64,000 nt of DNA from Hymenobacter psoromatis (GCA_001596155.1 CP014771.1:1612001-1676000); one strand, 5' to 3'; shown: positions 1-9,109, counted from the stretch's first letter. The notes: generated from the sequence alone by a model not told the origin. Translations and numbers: made by a program.

Positions 1-85
1 ATTGCGAGCAAAGCGAAGCAATCGCACCAGAACGACACCCACGCCGCTCGTTCTGGTGCGATTGCTTCGCTTTGCTCGCAATGAC
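1..85. repeat. Palindromic element, family A (left edge cut by window)
   Basis: Two 35-base arms (1-35 and 48-82) are exact reverse complements around a short spacer. Each arm is itself a small hairpin: ATTGC, loop GAGCAAAGCGAA, GCAAT. The same sequence recurs at 6990-7090 and, with one loop change, at 35924-36025. It lies just 3' of the response regulator gene and could act as a transcription terminator. Confidence 0.9.
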
Positions 86-97
86 AAACGATTTAGT

Positions 98-775
98 TTA
101 CTCCATGCTCAGCTTGTAGCCCACGCCATACATAGTGCGGATGTAGTTCTCCGCCCCCTTTTCCTGAAGCTTTTTGCGCAGGTTTTTGAGGTGCGTATAG
201 ATAAAGTCAAATGAGTCGGTGGCGTCCACGGCGTCGCCGCAGAGGTGTTCGGCAATGGCTTCTTTGGTGAGCACGCGGCCGGGGTTGGCGAGCAGATACA
301 GCAGCAGGTCGTATTCTTTGCGGGTGAGGGCGAGGGGTTCGCCGCGCACCAGCACTTCGGCCTGCTCGGGCCACACCAGCAGGTCGCGGAAGGCCACGTG
401 GTTTTGGCCCTGAAACCGCCGCCGCCGGATGATGGCCCGCAGCCGCGCGTTCAGCTCCGAAAGGTGAAAGGGCTTGGCCAGGTAGTCGTCGGCCCCCAGG
501 TCGAGGCCTTTCACGCGGTCGTTGAGGCCATCGCGGGCCGAGATGACGAGCACGCCCGCTGGCGAATTGTCGGCCTTGAGCGCGCGCAGCAGGTCGAGGC
601 CGTTGCCATCGGGCAGCGTGAGGTCGAGCAGCACGCAATCGTAGTGGTAAAGCTTGATTTTTTCGTAGGCCTGGGCAAAATTCGCGGCGACTTCCACCAC
701 GTAACCGCCCTGGCTCAGGGCATCGACCAAGGTAGAGCGCAAGGCCGCTTCGTCTTCGACTAACAAGAGTTTCAT
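98..775 (-). CDS. OmpR/PhoB-type response regulator
   Basis: This is a cytoplasmic two-component regulator of 225 residues, the usual length for the OmpR family. The N-terminal receiver has the acidic patch VEDE near residue 6, the phospho-acceptor Asp51 in LLLDLTLP, Ser79 and Lys101 (AKPF). Residues about 130-223 form a winged-helix DNA-binding domain with the typical ends RKEYDLL and YGVGYKL. No histidine kinase is visible on its 5' side. If it has a partner, that gene lies left of the window or elsewhere. A composite palindrome separates it from the PAP2 gene. Its targets cannot be read from the sequence. Confidence 0.93.
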   Translation of the reverse strand: MKLLLVEDEAALRSTLVDALSQGGYVVEVAANFAQAYEKIKLYHYDCVLLDLTLPDGNGLDLLRALKADNSPAGVLVISARDGLNDRVKGLDLGADDYLAKPFHLSELNARLRAIIRRRRFQGQNHVAFRDLLVWPEQAEVLVRGEPLALTRKEYDLLLYLLANPGRVLTKEAIAEHLCGDAVDATDSFDFIYTHLKNLRKKLQEKGAENYIRTMYGVGYKLSME

Positions 776-782
776 AGTGCCG

Positions 783-984
783 TGCGGTAAGCTTTAGCTT
801 GCCGTTTTACGGCCTGATGGGTAGTTTGCGAAAAAGAAGTAGGGTGCGGGGCTTGCCCCCGCCCGTCGTTGAAAAACCTGCGTCAGAATCGGGCAACGAC
901 GGGCGGGGGCAAGCCCCGCACCCTACTTCGCGAGGAGTATAACTCCGCTTACTGACAACTGACGGCAAGCTAAAGCTTACCGCA
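783..984. repeat. Composite nested palindrome (family B inside an outer repeat)
   Basis: Outer 23-base arms at 783-805 and 962-984 (core AAGCTTTAGCTT, itself self-complementary) enclose a family B palindrome at 839-926. The inner arms begin GTAGGGTGCGGGGC and contain a GGGGC-TT-GCCCC mini-hairpin. The composite fills almost the whole gap between the two flanking minus-strand genes. An inner-type copy is found again at 52113-52200. Confidence 0.9.
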
Positions 985-987
985 CAC

Positions 988-1809
988 TTATTTGGGGCGC
1001 CACGTAAAGCACAGGCCGGGCGTGTTGCCATAATACGTGGGCATGATGCTCACATCGCGGCCAATGGACTTGCGGCCCCAGCGGTTGCGGTGGGTGAGGT
1101 AGGCCAAGTGAGCCGACAGGATGCCGAAGCCCGCGCCGGCCACCACGTCGCTCTGCCAGTGCTTGTTCACAATCATGCGCAGGCCGGCCACGCTGGTGGC
1201 CACGGCGTAGGCCCCTACCCCATACCACTGGCTCTTGTCCCGAAACTCGGTGTGTACGATGCTGGCCGCCAGAAACGCCTGCGCCGCGTGGCCCGATGGA
1301 AACGAGAGATTATCCGACCCATCGGGCCGCTCCTCGTGGCTCAGCGCCTTCACTAGGTACGTGCTGCCTAGCATGATAACCTCGCTTTTAGCAATGAGCA
1401 GCAGCGTGTTGAGGCGGTCGTTGCGGCCCTCCACTCCAAACAGCTCGACGGCGGCCAGCTCGGCATAAGGCGCGAAGATGAGGTAGTCGGCCACGCGGGT
1501 ATTGGAATTGGGAAACACCCGGTGAATGTCGCGCTGCGCATCCTGGTTGGTGTAAAAGCCGTGGCCGTTGAACGTGTACGCCCCATAGCCAATGAGCACC
1601 GCCGGAATGGCGACTGCCTTGAACAGCTTGCTTTTGAAAAACGGCCGCTTGGCCAGCGGCGAAACGCCGGCGGGGTTTTCGTACTTGTGGGTGGTGTCGG
1701 CGGGGGTAGCAGGGGCGGGGTTGCGGGGCACCTGCGCCAGCACGGGCGTGGCGCTGCTCAGCAGCAGCCCCAGCAGCAAGGCGCGGGTAGAGGAGAAGAA
1801 TGAACGCAT
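988..1809 (-). CDS. Secreted PAP2-family phosphatase
   Basis: This 273-residue protein starts with a signal peptide (about residues 1-25, cut after VLA-Q). It carries the PAP2/acid phosphatase triad motifs: K-x6-RP in KALSHEERPDG, PSGH in SFPSGHAAQAF, and H-x3-D in NKHWQSDVVAG. Such proteins hydrolyse lipid phosphates or undecaprenyl pyrophosphate in the periplasm. The N-terminal third before the motifs is longer than in minimal family members and is not assigned. The start at 1809 is supported by the signal peptide. It could be a lipid A or phosphatidate phosphatase, which the sequence does not decide. Confidence 0.88.
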   Translation of the reverse strand: MRSFFSSTRALLLGLLLSSATPVLAQVPRNPAPATPADTTHKYENPAGVSPLAKRPFFKSKLFKAVAIPAVLIGYGAYTFNGHGFYTNQDAQRDIHRVFPNSNTRVADYLIFAPYAELAAVELFGVEGRNDRLNTLLLIAKSEVIMLGSTYLVKALSHEERPDGSDNLSFPSGHAAQAFLAASIVHTEFRDKSQWYGVGAYAVATSVAGLRMIVNKHWQSDVVAGAGFGILSAHLAYLTHRNRWGRKSIGRDVSIMPTYYGNTPGLCFTWRPK

Positions 1810-2131
1810 GGAGTACTAAATTGGTAACAAAACCCGCTCTACGCAAGCCGGTCCGTTTTTGCTGCTATCCGCGAAGCTAGTTGTCGATTCTGGCTGAATT
1901 CTGACGCGGTGCTTTTTTGCCCACGGCGCGGGGCGTTGCCGACGCGAGGCGGCCGGCCCCACGCATCGGCAACGTTGCCGGTAACGATAACGCAAATAAT
2001 TCGCCCCCTTTGCTTGCAGATGCCGCCGAGCCGGCCTAGTATTCCACTGCCGAAGCCCGGTTTGGGCCGGGCTTCGGCTCGTTTCTCTTCTTGTATTGCC
2101 TGGCCGCCGCGGCCTTCCCACCCGCTTTTTT
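1810..2131. other. Intergenic region between PAP2 and GH28 genes
   Basis: This 322-base gap separates divergent genes. It contains the operator-like site at 1974-1997 listed separately and a GCCCGGTTTGGGCCGGGC hairpin near 2056-2073. The PAP2 promoter should also lie here, but I could not place it with confidence. No ORF worth reporting was seen. Confidence 0.6.
1974..1997. promoter_or_regulatory. Candidate LacI-family operator 1
   Basis: The site reads GTTGCCGGTAACGATAAC followed by GCAAAT. It aligns without gaps to sites at 10521-10544 and 21306-21329. The shared pattern has TTRC and GYAA half-sites in inverted orientation around a CG-containing core, as is typical for LacI-family operators. 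It lies 135 bases before the GH28 start. Assignment to the LacI protein encoded at 9359-10387 is inference. Confidence 0.65.
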
Positions 2132-3823
2132 ATGACCCGTTTTGCGCTGCTTGCCGGCGTAGCGGTGGCCCTGGCCGCCCTACCCCCCACTCTCACCCTG
2201 GCTCAGGCCAGCCGCGCGGCCGCCGCCCAGCCCGCGCCTCCTACCCTGCCCGCCGTGCGGCAGGTGCGCTTCAAGGCCGACACGTTCAATATCCAGCAAT
2301 ACGGGGCCGTGGCCGATGGGCAAACCCTGAATACGCGGGCGTTTCAGCAGGCCATTATGGCCTGCACCCAGGCCGGCGGGGGCACGGTGCGAGTGCCGGC
2401 CGGGCTGTGGCTCACCGGGCCTATCGTGCTGCAAAACAACGTGAACCTGCACCTGGCCACCGGCGCGCTCGTGCAGTTCACCACCGACCACCGGCAATAT
2501 CCGCTCGTCAAAACCAGCTGGGAGGGCGAGGACGCCATTCGGAGCCAGGCCCCGGTTTCGGGGGTAGGGCTGACCAACATCGCCATCACCGGCAACGGCA
2601 CGCTGGATGGGGCCGGCGACAGCTGGCGGCCCGTGAAGAAGAGCAAGCTCAACGAGGGCGAGTGGAAAAAGCTGGTGGCCTCGGGCGGCGTGCTCAACGA
2701 GAAAAAGGACTCGTGGTACCCCTCGGCGGCGTCGCTCAAGGGCAATCTGCTGGCCGCCGCCGGCACGCCGCGCAAGAGCCTGAACCCGGCCGACTTCGCC
2801 GATATCCGCGATTTTCTGCGGCCTAATATGCTGAGCCTGACCGACTGCCAGCAGATTTTGCTCGAAGGCTTCACCATTCAGAATTCGCCGGCCTGGACGA
2901 TTCACCCGCTGCTGTGCCAGGATATTACGGTGCGCCGCGTAACGGCCCGCAACCCCTGGTATGGCCAGAACACCGACGCCATCGACGTGGAATCGTGCCG
3001 CAACGGCGTGCTCGACGACTGCGTGTTTAGCGTGGGCGACGACGGCCTGTGCATCAAGAGCGGCCGCGACGAGGAAGGCCGCAAGCGCGGCGTGCCCACC
3101 GAGAACTTCCTCATCCAAAATTGCAAGGTGTACAGCGCCCACGGCGGCTTCGTGATTGGCTCCGAAATGTCGGGCGGCGTGCGCAACCTGGTGGTGCGCA
3201 ACTGCACCTTCCAGGGCACCGACGTGGGCCTGCGCTTCAAAACGGCGCGCGGCCGCGGCGGCATGGTGGAGAACATCTGGGTCGATGGCATTACCATGAC
3301 GGACATTGCCGGGCAAGCCATCCTCTTCGACATGTACTACATGGCCAAAGACCCCGTGCCGCCGGCCGGCGAGGCCGCCGCGCCGCCCGTTATCGCGGCC
3401 CAGCCGCTGAATGAGGGCACGCCGCAGTTCCAGCATTTCTACCTCAAAAACGTGGTGTGCAAGGGCGCCGAAACCGCCATTCTGATACGCGGCCTGCCCG
3501 AGATGGCCATCAAGGATATCAGCCTCGAAAACGTGGTGATTGAGGCGCGCAAGGGTCTGATATGCCAGGAGGCCGAGAATATTCGCCTCCAAAACGTGAC
3601 CCTGCTCACCACCGATACCATGCCGGTGATGGAAGTTCAGAACAGCAAAAACATCAGCCTCGACGGCATCAAATACGCCAGCGGGGCCGACCTGCTGCTG
3701 CGCGTGAGCGGCGACCGCAGCCAGGATATTCGCCTCACCAACACCAATACCAAGCTGGCTAAGAAAGGGCTGGAGCTGGGTGATAAAGTAGGCAAGAAAG
3801 TGGTGCAGGTGGCGGCGAAGTAG
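2132..3823 (+). CDS. GH28 polygalacturonase, secreted
   Basis: This protein hydrolyses alpha-1,4-galacturonosyl bonds of pectin. I place the start at 2132 because the next residues, MTRFALLAGVAVALAAL, form a clean signal peptide; an upstream in-frame start at 2096 would add 12 unlikely residues. The mature 563-residue protein is a right-handed beta-helix. It has all four GH28 signatures: NTD (residues 280-282), GDDG (302-305), GHG-type HGG with His337, and RFK at 368-370 in the place of RIK. The insert at about 165-235, before the catalytic core, is seen in exo-acting members. It heads the pectin cluster and follows operator 1. Confidence 0.92.
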   Translation: MTRFALLAGVAVALAALPPTLTLAQASRAAAAQPAPPTLPAVRQVRFKADTFNIQQYGAVADGQTLNTRAFQQAIMACTQAGGGTVRVPAGLWLTGPIVLQNNVNLHLATGALVQFTTDHRQYPLVKTSWEGEDAIRSQAPVSGVGLTNIAITGNGTLDGAGDSWRPVKKSKLNEGEWKKLVASGGVLNEKKDSWYPSAASLKGNLLAAAGTPRKSLNPADFADIRDFLRPNMLSLTDCQQILLEGFTIQNSPAWTIHPLLCQDITVRRVTARNPWYGQNTDAIDVESCRNGVLDDCVFSVGDDGLCIKSGRDEEGRKRGVPTENFLIQNCKVYSAHGGFVIGSEMSGGVRNLVVRNCTFQGTDVGLRFKTARGRGGMVENIWVDGITMTDIAGQAILFDMYYMAKDPVPPAGEAAAPPVIAAQPLNEGTPQFQHFYLKNVVCKGAETAILIRGLPEMAIKDISLENVVIEARKGLICQEAENIRLQNVTLLTTDTMPVMEVQNSKNISLDGIKYASGADLLLRVSGDRSQDIRLTNTNTKLAKKGLELGDKVGKKVVQVAAK

Positions 3824-3841
3824 GTTTTTTAGCCCTCCACG

Positions 3842-3978
3842 GGGCACCTCACCCCCTAGCCCCCTCTCCAAAAAAGAGGGGGGACTAATTTTAGCTCTAA
3901 AAAACTGGTTTCCGGGAGACTAGAATTAGAACTAGTTCCCCCTCTCTTTTGGAGAGGGGGCTAGGGGGTGAGGTGCCC
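3842..3978. repeat. Palindromic element, family C
   Basis: Arms of 29 bases at 3842-3870 and 3950-3978 are exact reverse complements. Each contains a CCCCCTCTC hairpin with GAGAGGGGG. The 79-base middle is AT-rich. Related copies form the cores of the elements at 17738-17962 and 51837-52105. Confidence 0.9.
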
Positions 3979-4007
3979 ACCAGAACGACCAGCATAACTT
4001 TCCCTCC

Positions 4008-5924
4008 ATGAAATTCCCTACCCCCCTCTTTGCCGCCCTACTCGCCCTGCCGCTGCTGGCACCGGCCCAGAACGCGCCGGCCGCGCTGTCGCAGCGCATG
4101 GCCGATGCCTTCATCGCACAGCACCCCGATTCCATCGTGATTGGCAGCCGCAAAACGGCCCGCTGGGACTACGAGCAGGGGCTGATGCTGCGGGCGTTGG
4201 AGCGGGTGTGGGAGCGCACCGGCGACGGCCGCTACTTCACCTACATCCAGCAGGATGTGGACCAGTTCGTGCAGAAGGACGGCAGCATTCGGACCTATAA
4301 ACCCGAAGAATATCAGCTCGATAACCTGGCTACCGGGCCGGCGCTGCTGCTGCTGAGCCAGGTGTCGCTGCCCAGCAATGGCAACGAGAAGTACCGGCTG
4401 GCCGCCGCCACCCTGCGCAAGCAGCTGGCCGGGCAGCCGCGCACCAAAGAGGGCGGCTTCTGGCACAAGAAAACCTACCCCAATCAGATGTGGCTCGATG
4501 GCCTGTATATGGCCGAGCCCTTCTATGCCCAGTACAGCGGGTTGACCGGCGACGCGGCCGGCCTCGACGACGTGGCCCGGCAGTTTGCGCTCATCGAAAA
4601 GCACCTCGTTGACCCCAAAACCGGCCTGCTGCGCCACGGCTACGACGAGGCCCGCGCGCAAAAGTGGGCCGATAAAGCCACCGGGCAGTCGCCCGAGGCC
4701 TGGGACCGCGCCATTGGCTGGTACGCGATGGCTTTGGTGGATGTGCTTGATTACCTGTCGGTTGGAAACCCGCACCGCGCCGAGCTGATAAAGGATTTGC
4801 AGCGCCTGGCCCCCGTGCTGGCCAAATACCAGGACGCCAAAACCGGCACTTGGAGCTTGGTGATGGGCCAGGAGGAGCAGAAGGGCAACTACGCCGAGGC
4901 TTCGGGCAGCAGCATGTTCGTGTACGCGCTGGCCAAGGGCGGGCGCCTGGGCTACCTCGATAAAAAATACGCCGCCGTGGCCCGTAAGGGCTACGACGGG
5001 ATTGTGAAAACCTTCATCAGCACCGAAAATGGCGCGCTGGCCCTGAACGGCACGGTGAGCGTGGGGGGTCTGGGCGGCCAGCCGTACCACGACGGCTCGT
5101 ACCGATATTACCTGAGTGAGCCGCTGCGGAAGAACGATTTGAAGGGGGTAGGGCCGTTTATTCTGGCGAGCACGGAGATGGAGATAGCGCAGGAAAACGC
5201 CGTGGGCCAGGGCAAAACCGTGGGCCTGGATTACTACTTCAACCACGAGCTGCGCAAAAATGCTTTCACCGGCCAGCCCGAGCAGTGGCACTACACCTGG
5301 GAGGAGCGCGCGAACGGCGGCTTCTGGCTGTGGGGCAACGAGCTGCGCGAGCTGGGTGCCCGCACGGTGCCCGTCCCTACCCCCCCCACCGCGGCCAGCC
5401 TTAAAGGGCTGAGTGTGTACGTGATAGTGGACCCCGACACCAAGAAAGAATCGCCGGCACCCAACTACATCTCGGCCGCCGATGGGCAGGCCGTGGCCGA
5501 CTGGGTGCGCGCCGGCGGCACGCTGGTGCTGCTGGCCAACGACACGGCCAACTGCGAAATCCGCCACTTCAACACGCTGGCCCGGCACTTCGGCGTGCAG
5601 TTCACCGACCAGAGCGTGAACATGGTGCAGGGCCGGGATTTTGCGCAGGGCCGGGTGGATTTGAGCAGCGGCGCGACGGTATTCAAGCAAGCCAAAATGG
5701 CGTATATCAAGGAGTTGGCGGTGCTGGCGGTGCAAGCGCCCGCCCAGCCGCTGGTGACCAATAACGGCCAGGTTATCATGGCCACGGCCACGCTGGGCAA
5801 GGGCCGCGTGTTCGCGCTCGGCGACCCGTGGCTCTACAACGAGTACACCGATGGGCGCAAGATTCCGGCCACGTTCGAGAATTTCCAGGCGGGTAAGGAT
5901 TTAGGGCGCTGGCTGCTGAAGTAA
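4008..5924 (+). CDS. GH105 unsaturated uronyl hydrolase fused to a DUF4350-like domain
   Basis: This 638-residue secreted protein has a signal peptide (residues 1-20, ending in APA). Residues about 30-440 form an (alpha/alpha)6 GH105 domain of the YteR type, with the acid residue in MWLDGLYMAEP (Asp164) and DYEQG near residue 54. The family removes unsaturated galacturonate from oligosaccharides made by pectin or rhamnogalacturonan lyases. After a proline-threonine linker near residue 457, a Rossmann-like C-terminal domain of about 170 residues resembles DUF4350 (VADWVRAGGTLVLLAND, GKGRVFALGDPWL). The start codon follows element C directly. Substrate choice is inferred from the context. Confidence 0.85.
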   Translation: MKFPTPLFAALLALPLLAPAQNAPAALSQRMADAFIAQHPDSIVIGSRKTARWDYEQGLMLRALERVWERTGDGRYFTYIQQDVDQFVQKDGSIRTYKPEEYQLDNLATGPALLLLSQVSLPSNGNEKYRLAAATLRKQLAGQPRTKEGGFWHKKTYPNQMWLDGLYMAEPFYAQYSGLTGDAAGLDDVARQFALIEKHLVDPKTGLLRHGYDEARAQKWADKATGQSPEAWDRAIGWYAMALVDVLDYLSVGNPHRAELIKDLQRLAPVLAKYQDAKTGTWSLVMGQEEQKGNYAEASGSSMFVYALAKGGRLGYLDKKYAAVARKGYDGIVKTFISTENGALALNGTVSVGGLGGQPYHDGSYRYYLSEPLRKNDLKGVGPFILASTEMEIAQENAVGQGKTVGLDYYFNHELRKNAFTGQPEQWHYTWEERANGGFWLWGNELRELGARTVPVPTPPTAASLKGLSVYVIVDPDTKKESPAPNYISAADGQAVADWVRAGGTLVLLANDTANCEIRHFNTLARHFGVQFTDQSVNMVQGRDFAQGRVDLSSGATVFKQAKMAYIKELAVLAVQAPAQPLVTNNGQVIMATATLGKGRVFALGDPWLYNEYTDGRKIPATFENFQAGKDLGRWLLK

Positions 5925-5950
5925 TGGATAGCGGGTAATTGGTAATGAGA

Positions 5951-6064
5951 GAATGTCATGCTGAGCGCAGCCGAAGCATCTCGCGGGCAGCAGTATTCTC
6001 AATCGTGCGGACGAAGCGAGCGAGATACTTCGACTCCGCTGCGCTGCGCTCAGCATGACGTTCT
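5951..6064. repeat. Palindromic element, family D (ATGCT stem)
   Basis: The left arm GTCATGCTGAGCGCAGCCGA recurs in inverted form at about 6020-6060. The arm hairpin is ATGCT / AGCAT. Short outer arms GGGTAATTGGTAATGAG (5934-5950) and CTCATTACCTACTACCC (6078-6094) flank it, so it is nested like the other elements. Confidence 0.85.
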
Positions 6065-6104
6065 TTTGTACCCATTGCTCATTACCTACTACCCATTACA
6101 TCCC

Positions 6105-6956
6105 ATGCTTCTCATTCGCCACGGCCAGCCCGGCCACGAAAAACCCGGTATCGTGCTCGACGGGCAGCGCTACGACCTCAGCCCTTTTGGGGAAGACTAC
6201 GACGAGCGCTTTTTTGCCAGCGACGGCCTGGGCCGCCTGGCCGCCTACATCGACGTGCAGCGCGAGCTGCTGCTGCCCGTGCCCGCCACGGCGCGGCTGG
6301 GCCCGCCGGTGGCCCGGCCCTCTAAAATCGTGTGCGCGGGCCTCAACTACACCGACCACGCCCAGGAAATGGGCCTACCCCTGCCCACCGAGCCGGTCCT
6401 CTTTTTGAAGGCAACTTCGGCGCTGAGCGGGCCGAACGACGATATTATTCTACCCAAAGGCTCGGTGAAAACCGACTGGGAAGCGGAGCTGGCCGTTGTC
6501 ATTCGCAAGCGCGCCAGCTACGTGGCCGAGGCCGACGCGGCCCAGTATATCGCTGGCTACGTGCTGCTTAATGACGTGAGCGAGCGCGCCTACCAGCTGG
6601 AGCGCGGCGGCACCTGGGACAAGGGCAAGGGCTGCGACACCTTCGCGCCGCTCGGCCCCTGGCTCGCTACCCCCGACGAATTGCTCAACCCCGCCCGCCT
6701 CAAGCTCTGGCTCGCGGTGAACGGCGAAACGCTCCAGAATGGCAACACGGCCAACCTCATTTTCAGCGTGCCTTACCTCATCAGCTACATCAGCCAGTTT
6801 ATGACCTTGCTGCCGGGCGATATCGTCTCGACCGGCACGCCGGCCGGCGTGGGCAGCGGCCTCAAGCCGCCGCGCTACTTGGCCGTCGGCGATGTAGTGG
6901 AGCTGGGTATTGAGGGCCTGGGCACCGCCCGCCAACTGGTGCGCGCCGCTGAGTGA
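6105..6956 (+). CDS. Fumarylacetoacetate hydrolase-family protein
   Basis: This 283-residue cytoplasmic enzyme has the FAH fold. Metal ligands are visible as Glu126 and Glu128 in DWEAELAVVI and Asp157 in LLNDVSERA, with the closing motifs GDIVSTGTPAGVG and GDVVELGIEGLG. The start at 6105 matches the conserved N-terminal strand (MLLIRHG); longer in-frame extensions run into the palindromic repeat. Family members hydrolyse or decarboxylate 2-keto acids and lactones. Its position inside a pectin cluster suggests a sugar-derived keto acid as substrate, but the step is unknown because the isomerase pathway encoded here is complete without it. Confidence 0.85.
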   Translation: MLLIRHGQPGHEKPGIVLDGQRYDLSPFGEDYDERFFASDGLGRLAAYIDVQRELLLPVPATARLGPPVARPSKIVCAGLNYTDHAQEMGLPLPTEPVLFLKATSALSGPNDDIILPKGSVKTDWEAELAVVIRKRASYVAEADAAQYIAGYVLLNDVSERAYQLERGGTWDKGKGCDTFAPLGPWLATPDELLNPARLKLWLAVNGETLQNGNTANLIFSVPYLISYISQFMTLLPGDIVSTGTPAGVGSGLKPPRYLAVGDVVELGIEGLGTARQLVRAAE

Positions 6957-6989
6957 TTGCTGATTATTAGTTGTTGACTCATAATTGTT

Positions 6990-7090
6990 TGTCATTGCGA
7001 GCAAAGCGAAGCAATCGCACCTGAACGATGGACGAACGGGCGGCGCGGGTGTCGTTCGGGTGCGATTGCTTCGCTTTGCTCGCAATGACA
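6990..7090. repeat. Palindromic element, family A
   Basis: Near-perfect 39-base arms at 6990-7028 and 7052-7090 carry the same ATTGC / GCAAT arm hairpin as the element at the left window edge. It lies between the FAH gene and the first pectinesterase. Confidence 0.9.
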
Positions 7091-7115
7091 GTTGATTTTG
7101 CACAAGTCTTATCCC

Positions 7116-8066
7116 ATGAAACTCACACTTTTCCTGTGGCTGCTGGCCGCTGGCACCGCCTGGGGCCAGAGCCGCCGCGTGGTAGTGGCCGCCGATGGCA
7201 GCGGCGACTACCGCACCGTGCAGGCCGCCTTCGACGCCGTGCCCGATGGCAACACCAACTGCCTGACTATCAGTATTAAGCCAGACACTTACAAGGAGAA
7301 GCTGACGCTGGCCAAGGGTAAAAACCACGTGCGCCTGCAGGGGGAAGACGCAGCCCACACTATTCTTACGTTCGACGACTACCACCAGCGCCTCGACGCC
7401 AACGGCAAGGAAATCGGCACGACGGGCTCGGCCAGCATTCACTTGTATGGCGACGATTTCTTGGCCGAAAATATCACTTTTGCCAACTCGGCCGGGCCGG
7501 TGGGGCAGGCCGTGGCGGCCTGGGTGAGCGGCGACCGCAGCTGCTTCCGGCACTGCCGCTTTCTGGGGTTTCAGGACACGCTGTACACCTACGGCTACGG
7601 CAGCCGGCAGCTGTATGAGGACTGCTACATCGAGGGCACCGTCGATTTTATTTTTGGCAGCAGCACCGCCTGGTTCGAGCGCTGCACGCTGGTGGGCAAG
7701 CGCGGCGGCTTCTTCACGGCCGCCTCTACCCCCGACACCACGCGCTACGGCTACGTGTTCAGCCACTGCCGGCTGCGGGGCGCGCCCGATGCCCCGGCCG
7801 GCTCCTTTTACCTGGGCCGGCCCTGGCGGCCCTTCGCCAAAGTGGTGTTCCTGGCCTGCGAGCTGAGCGCCGTGGTGCGGCCCGCCGGCTGGGATGAATG
7901 GGGCAAGGCCAGCAACCAGCAAACCACTTATTATGCTGAACACCAGAGCTCCGGCTCCGGCGCCAACCCGGCGGCCCGCGTGCCGTGGAGCCACCAGCTT
8001 ACCCCGGCTCAGGCCGGGACTTACACTCGCGCCACCGTGCTGCGCGGTTGGCAGCCCGGCAAGTAG
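7116..8066 (+). CDS. Pectinesterase (CE8), first of a tandem pair
   Basis: This 316-residue secreted enzyme removes methyl esters from homogalacturonan and so opens pectin to GH28. The start at 7116 gives the signal peptide MKLTLFLWLLAAGTAWGQ; an in-frame start at 7092 would lengthen it into the palindrome. CE8 motifs are GFQDTLY (Gln153, catalytic Asp154), TVDFIFG (Asp177) and LGRPWR (Arg235). It ends 11 bases before the second pectinesterase and is probably co-transcribed with it. The paired proteins share the AARVPWSHQL-type C-terminal motif and arose by duplication. Confidence 0.93.
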   Translation: MKLTLFLWLLAAGTAWGQSRRVVVAADGSGDYRTVQAAFDAVPDGNTNCLTISIKPDTYKEKLTLAKGKNHVRLQGEDAAHTILTFDDYHQRLDANGKEIGTTGSASIHLYGDDFLAENITFANSAGPVGQAVAAWVSGDRSCFRHCRFLGFQDTLYTYGYGSRQLYEDCYIEGTVDFIFGSSTAWFERCTLVGKRGGFFTAASTPDTTRYGYVFSHCRLRGAPDAPAGSFYLGRPWRPFAKVVFLACELSAVVRPAGWDEWGKASNQQTTYYAEHQSSGSGANPAARVPWSHQLTPAQAGTYTRATVLRGWQPGK

Positions 8067-8077
8067 CGCGCTGCTTT

Positions 8078-9109
8078 ATGAAATCCCTACCCCTGCTTTT
8101 GCTGGGCAGTCTGCTGCCGCTAGGGGCCGCCGTGGCCCAGGCCCTGCCGGCGGCCCCTACCCCCCCGGCGGCGGCCAACGCGCCCGACATGCCGCCGGCC
8201 CGCCCGGTTCCGCCGCCCCAAAAGCTGCTGCTGACGGTGGCCCCGGATGGCAGCGGCGACTACCGCACCATTCAGGAAGCGGTGCAGGCCGTGCGCGACT
8301 TGTCGCAGGTGACGGTTACGATTCGGATTAAACCGGGTATTTACCGCGAGAAGCTGGTGGTGCCGGCGCATAAAACGCGCGTTACGCTGCTGGGCGAAAA
8401 TGCCGCGACTACGATTATTACGGGGGCCGACCACACCGGCGACGCGGCCGGCCACAACACGTATTCGTCGCAGACGGTGCTGGTGCAGGGCAACGATTTC
8501 ACGGCCGAAAATATCACCTTCGAGAATGCGGCCGGGCCGGTGGGCCAGGCCGTGGCCCTGCACGTGGCTGGCGACCGCGCCACCTTCCGCCACTGCCGGA
8601 TGCTGGGCAACCAGGACACGCTGTTTCCGGCCGTCGAGAACAGCCGCCAGTATTACCAGGACTGCTACATCGAGGGCACGACGGACTTCATCTTTGGCAT
8701 GGCCACGGCCGTGTTTGACCGCTGCGAGATTCGCAGCAAGCGCAGCTCCTACATCGCGGCGGCGGCCACTACCGAGCGGCAGGCGTTTGGCTTCGTCTTT
8801 CGCGACTGCCGGCTCACGGCCGATTCGGCGGCGCGCCAGGTTTATCTGGGTCGGCCCTGGCGGCCCCACGCGCGCACGGTTTATTTGCGTTGCGAGCTGG
8901 GGGCGCACATTTTGCCCGCCGGCTGGGACAACTGGCGCGCCGCCGCCAACGAGAAAACCGCCTTTTACGCCGAGTATCGGAGCACCGGTCCCGGTGCCAA
9001 CCCCACGGCCCGCGTGCCGTGGAGCCACCAGCTCACGGCCAAGGAAGCCAAGCGCTATACGCTGGCCAATATCTTCGGCGGCAAAAGCGGCTGGGTGCCG
9101 AGGGAGTAG
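8078..9109 (+). CDS. Pectinesterase (CE8), second of a tandem pair
   Basis: The protein has 343 residues and a signal peptide (1-22). A proline/alanine-rich linker of about 35 residues follows, before the beta-helix; its neighbour lacks this linker. The motifs are GNQDTLF (Gln179, Asp180), TTDFIFG (Asp203) and LGRPWR (Arg259). The start at 8078 is fixed by the signal peptide, since the reading frame opens further upstream inside the first pectinesterase gene. The duplicated enzymes may differ in preference for methylation pattern, but this cannot be read from the sequence. Confidence 0.93.
   Translation: MKSLPLLLLGSLLPLGAAVAQALPAAPTPPAAANAPDMPPARPVPPPQKLLLTVAPDGSGDYRTIQEAVQAVRDLSQVTVTIRIKPGIYREKLVVPAHKTRVTLLGENAATTIITGADHTGDAAGHNTYSSQTVLVQGNDFTAENITFENAAGPVGQAVALHVAGDRATFRHCRMLGNQDTLFPAVENSRQYYQDCYIEGTTDFIFGMATAVFDRCEIRSKRSSYIAAAATTERQAFGFVFRDCRLTADSAARQVYLGRPWRPHARTVYLRCELGAHILPAGWDNWRAAANEKTAFYAEYRSTGPGANPTARVPWSHQLTAKEAKRYTLANIFGGKSGWVPRE

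Noticed and set aside
2180..3871. Long minus-strand ORF (563 codons) opposite GH28
   Set aside because: The plus strand has a full GH28 with signal peptide and catalytic motifs; the opposite frame is rich in His/Ala/Gly with no family match, as is common for shadows in high-GC DNA.
4038..5735. 565-codon minus-strand ORF opposite GH105
   Set aside because: No recognisable domains; the GH105 reading on the plus strand accounts for the sequence.
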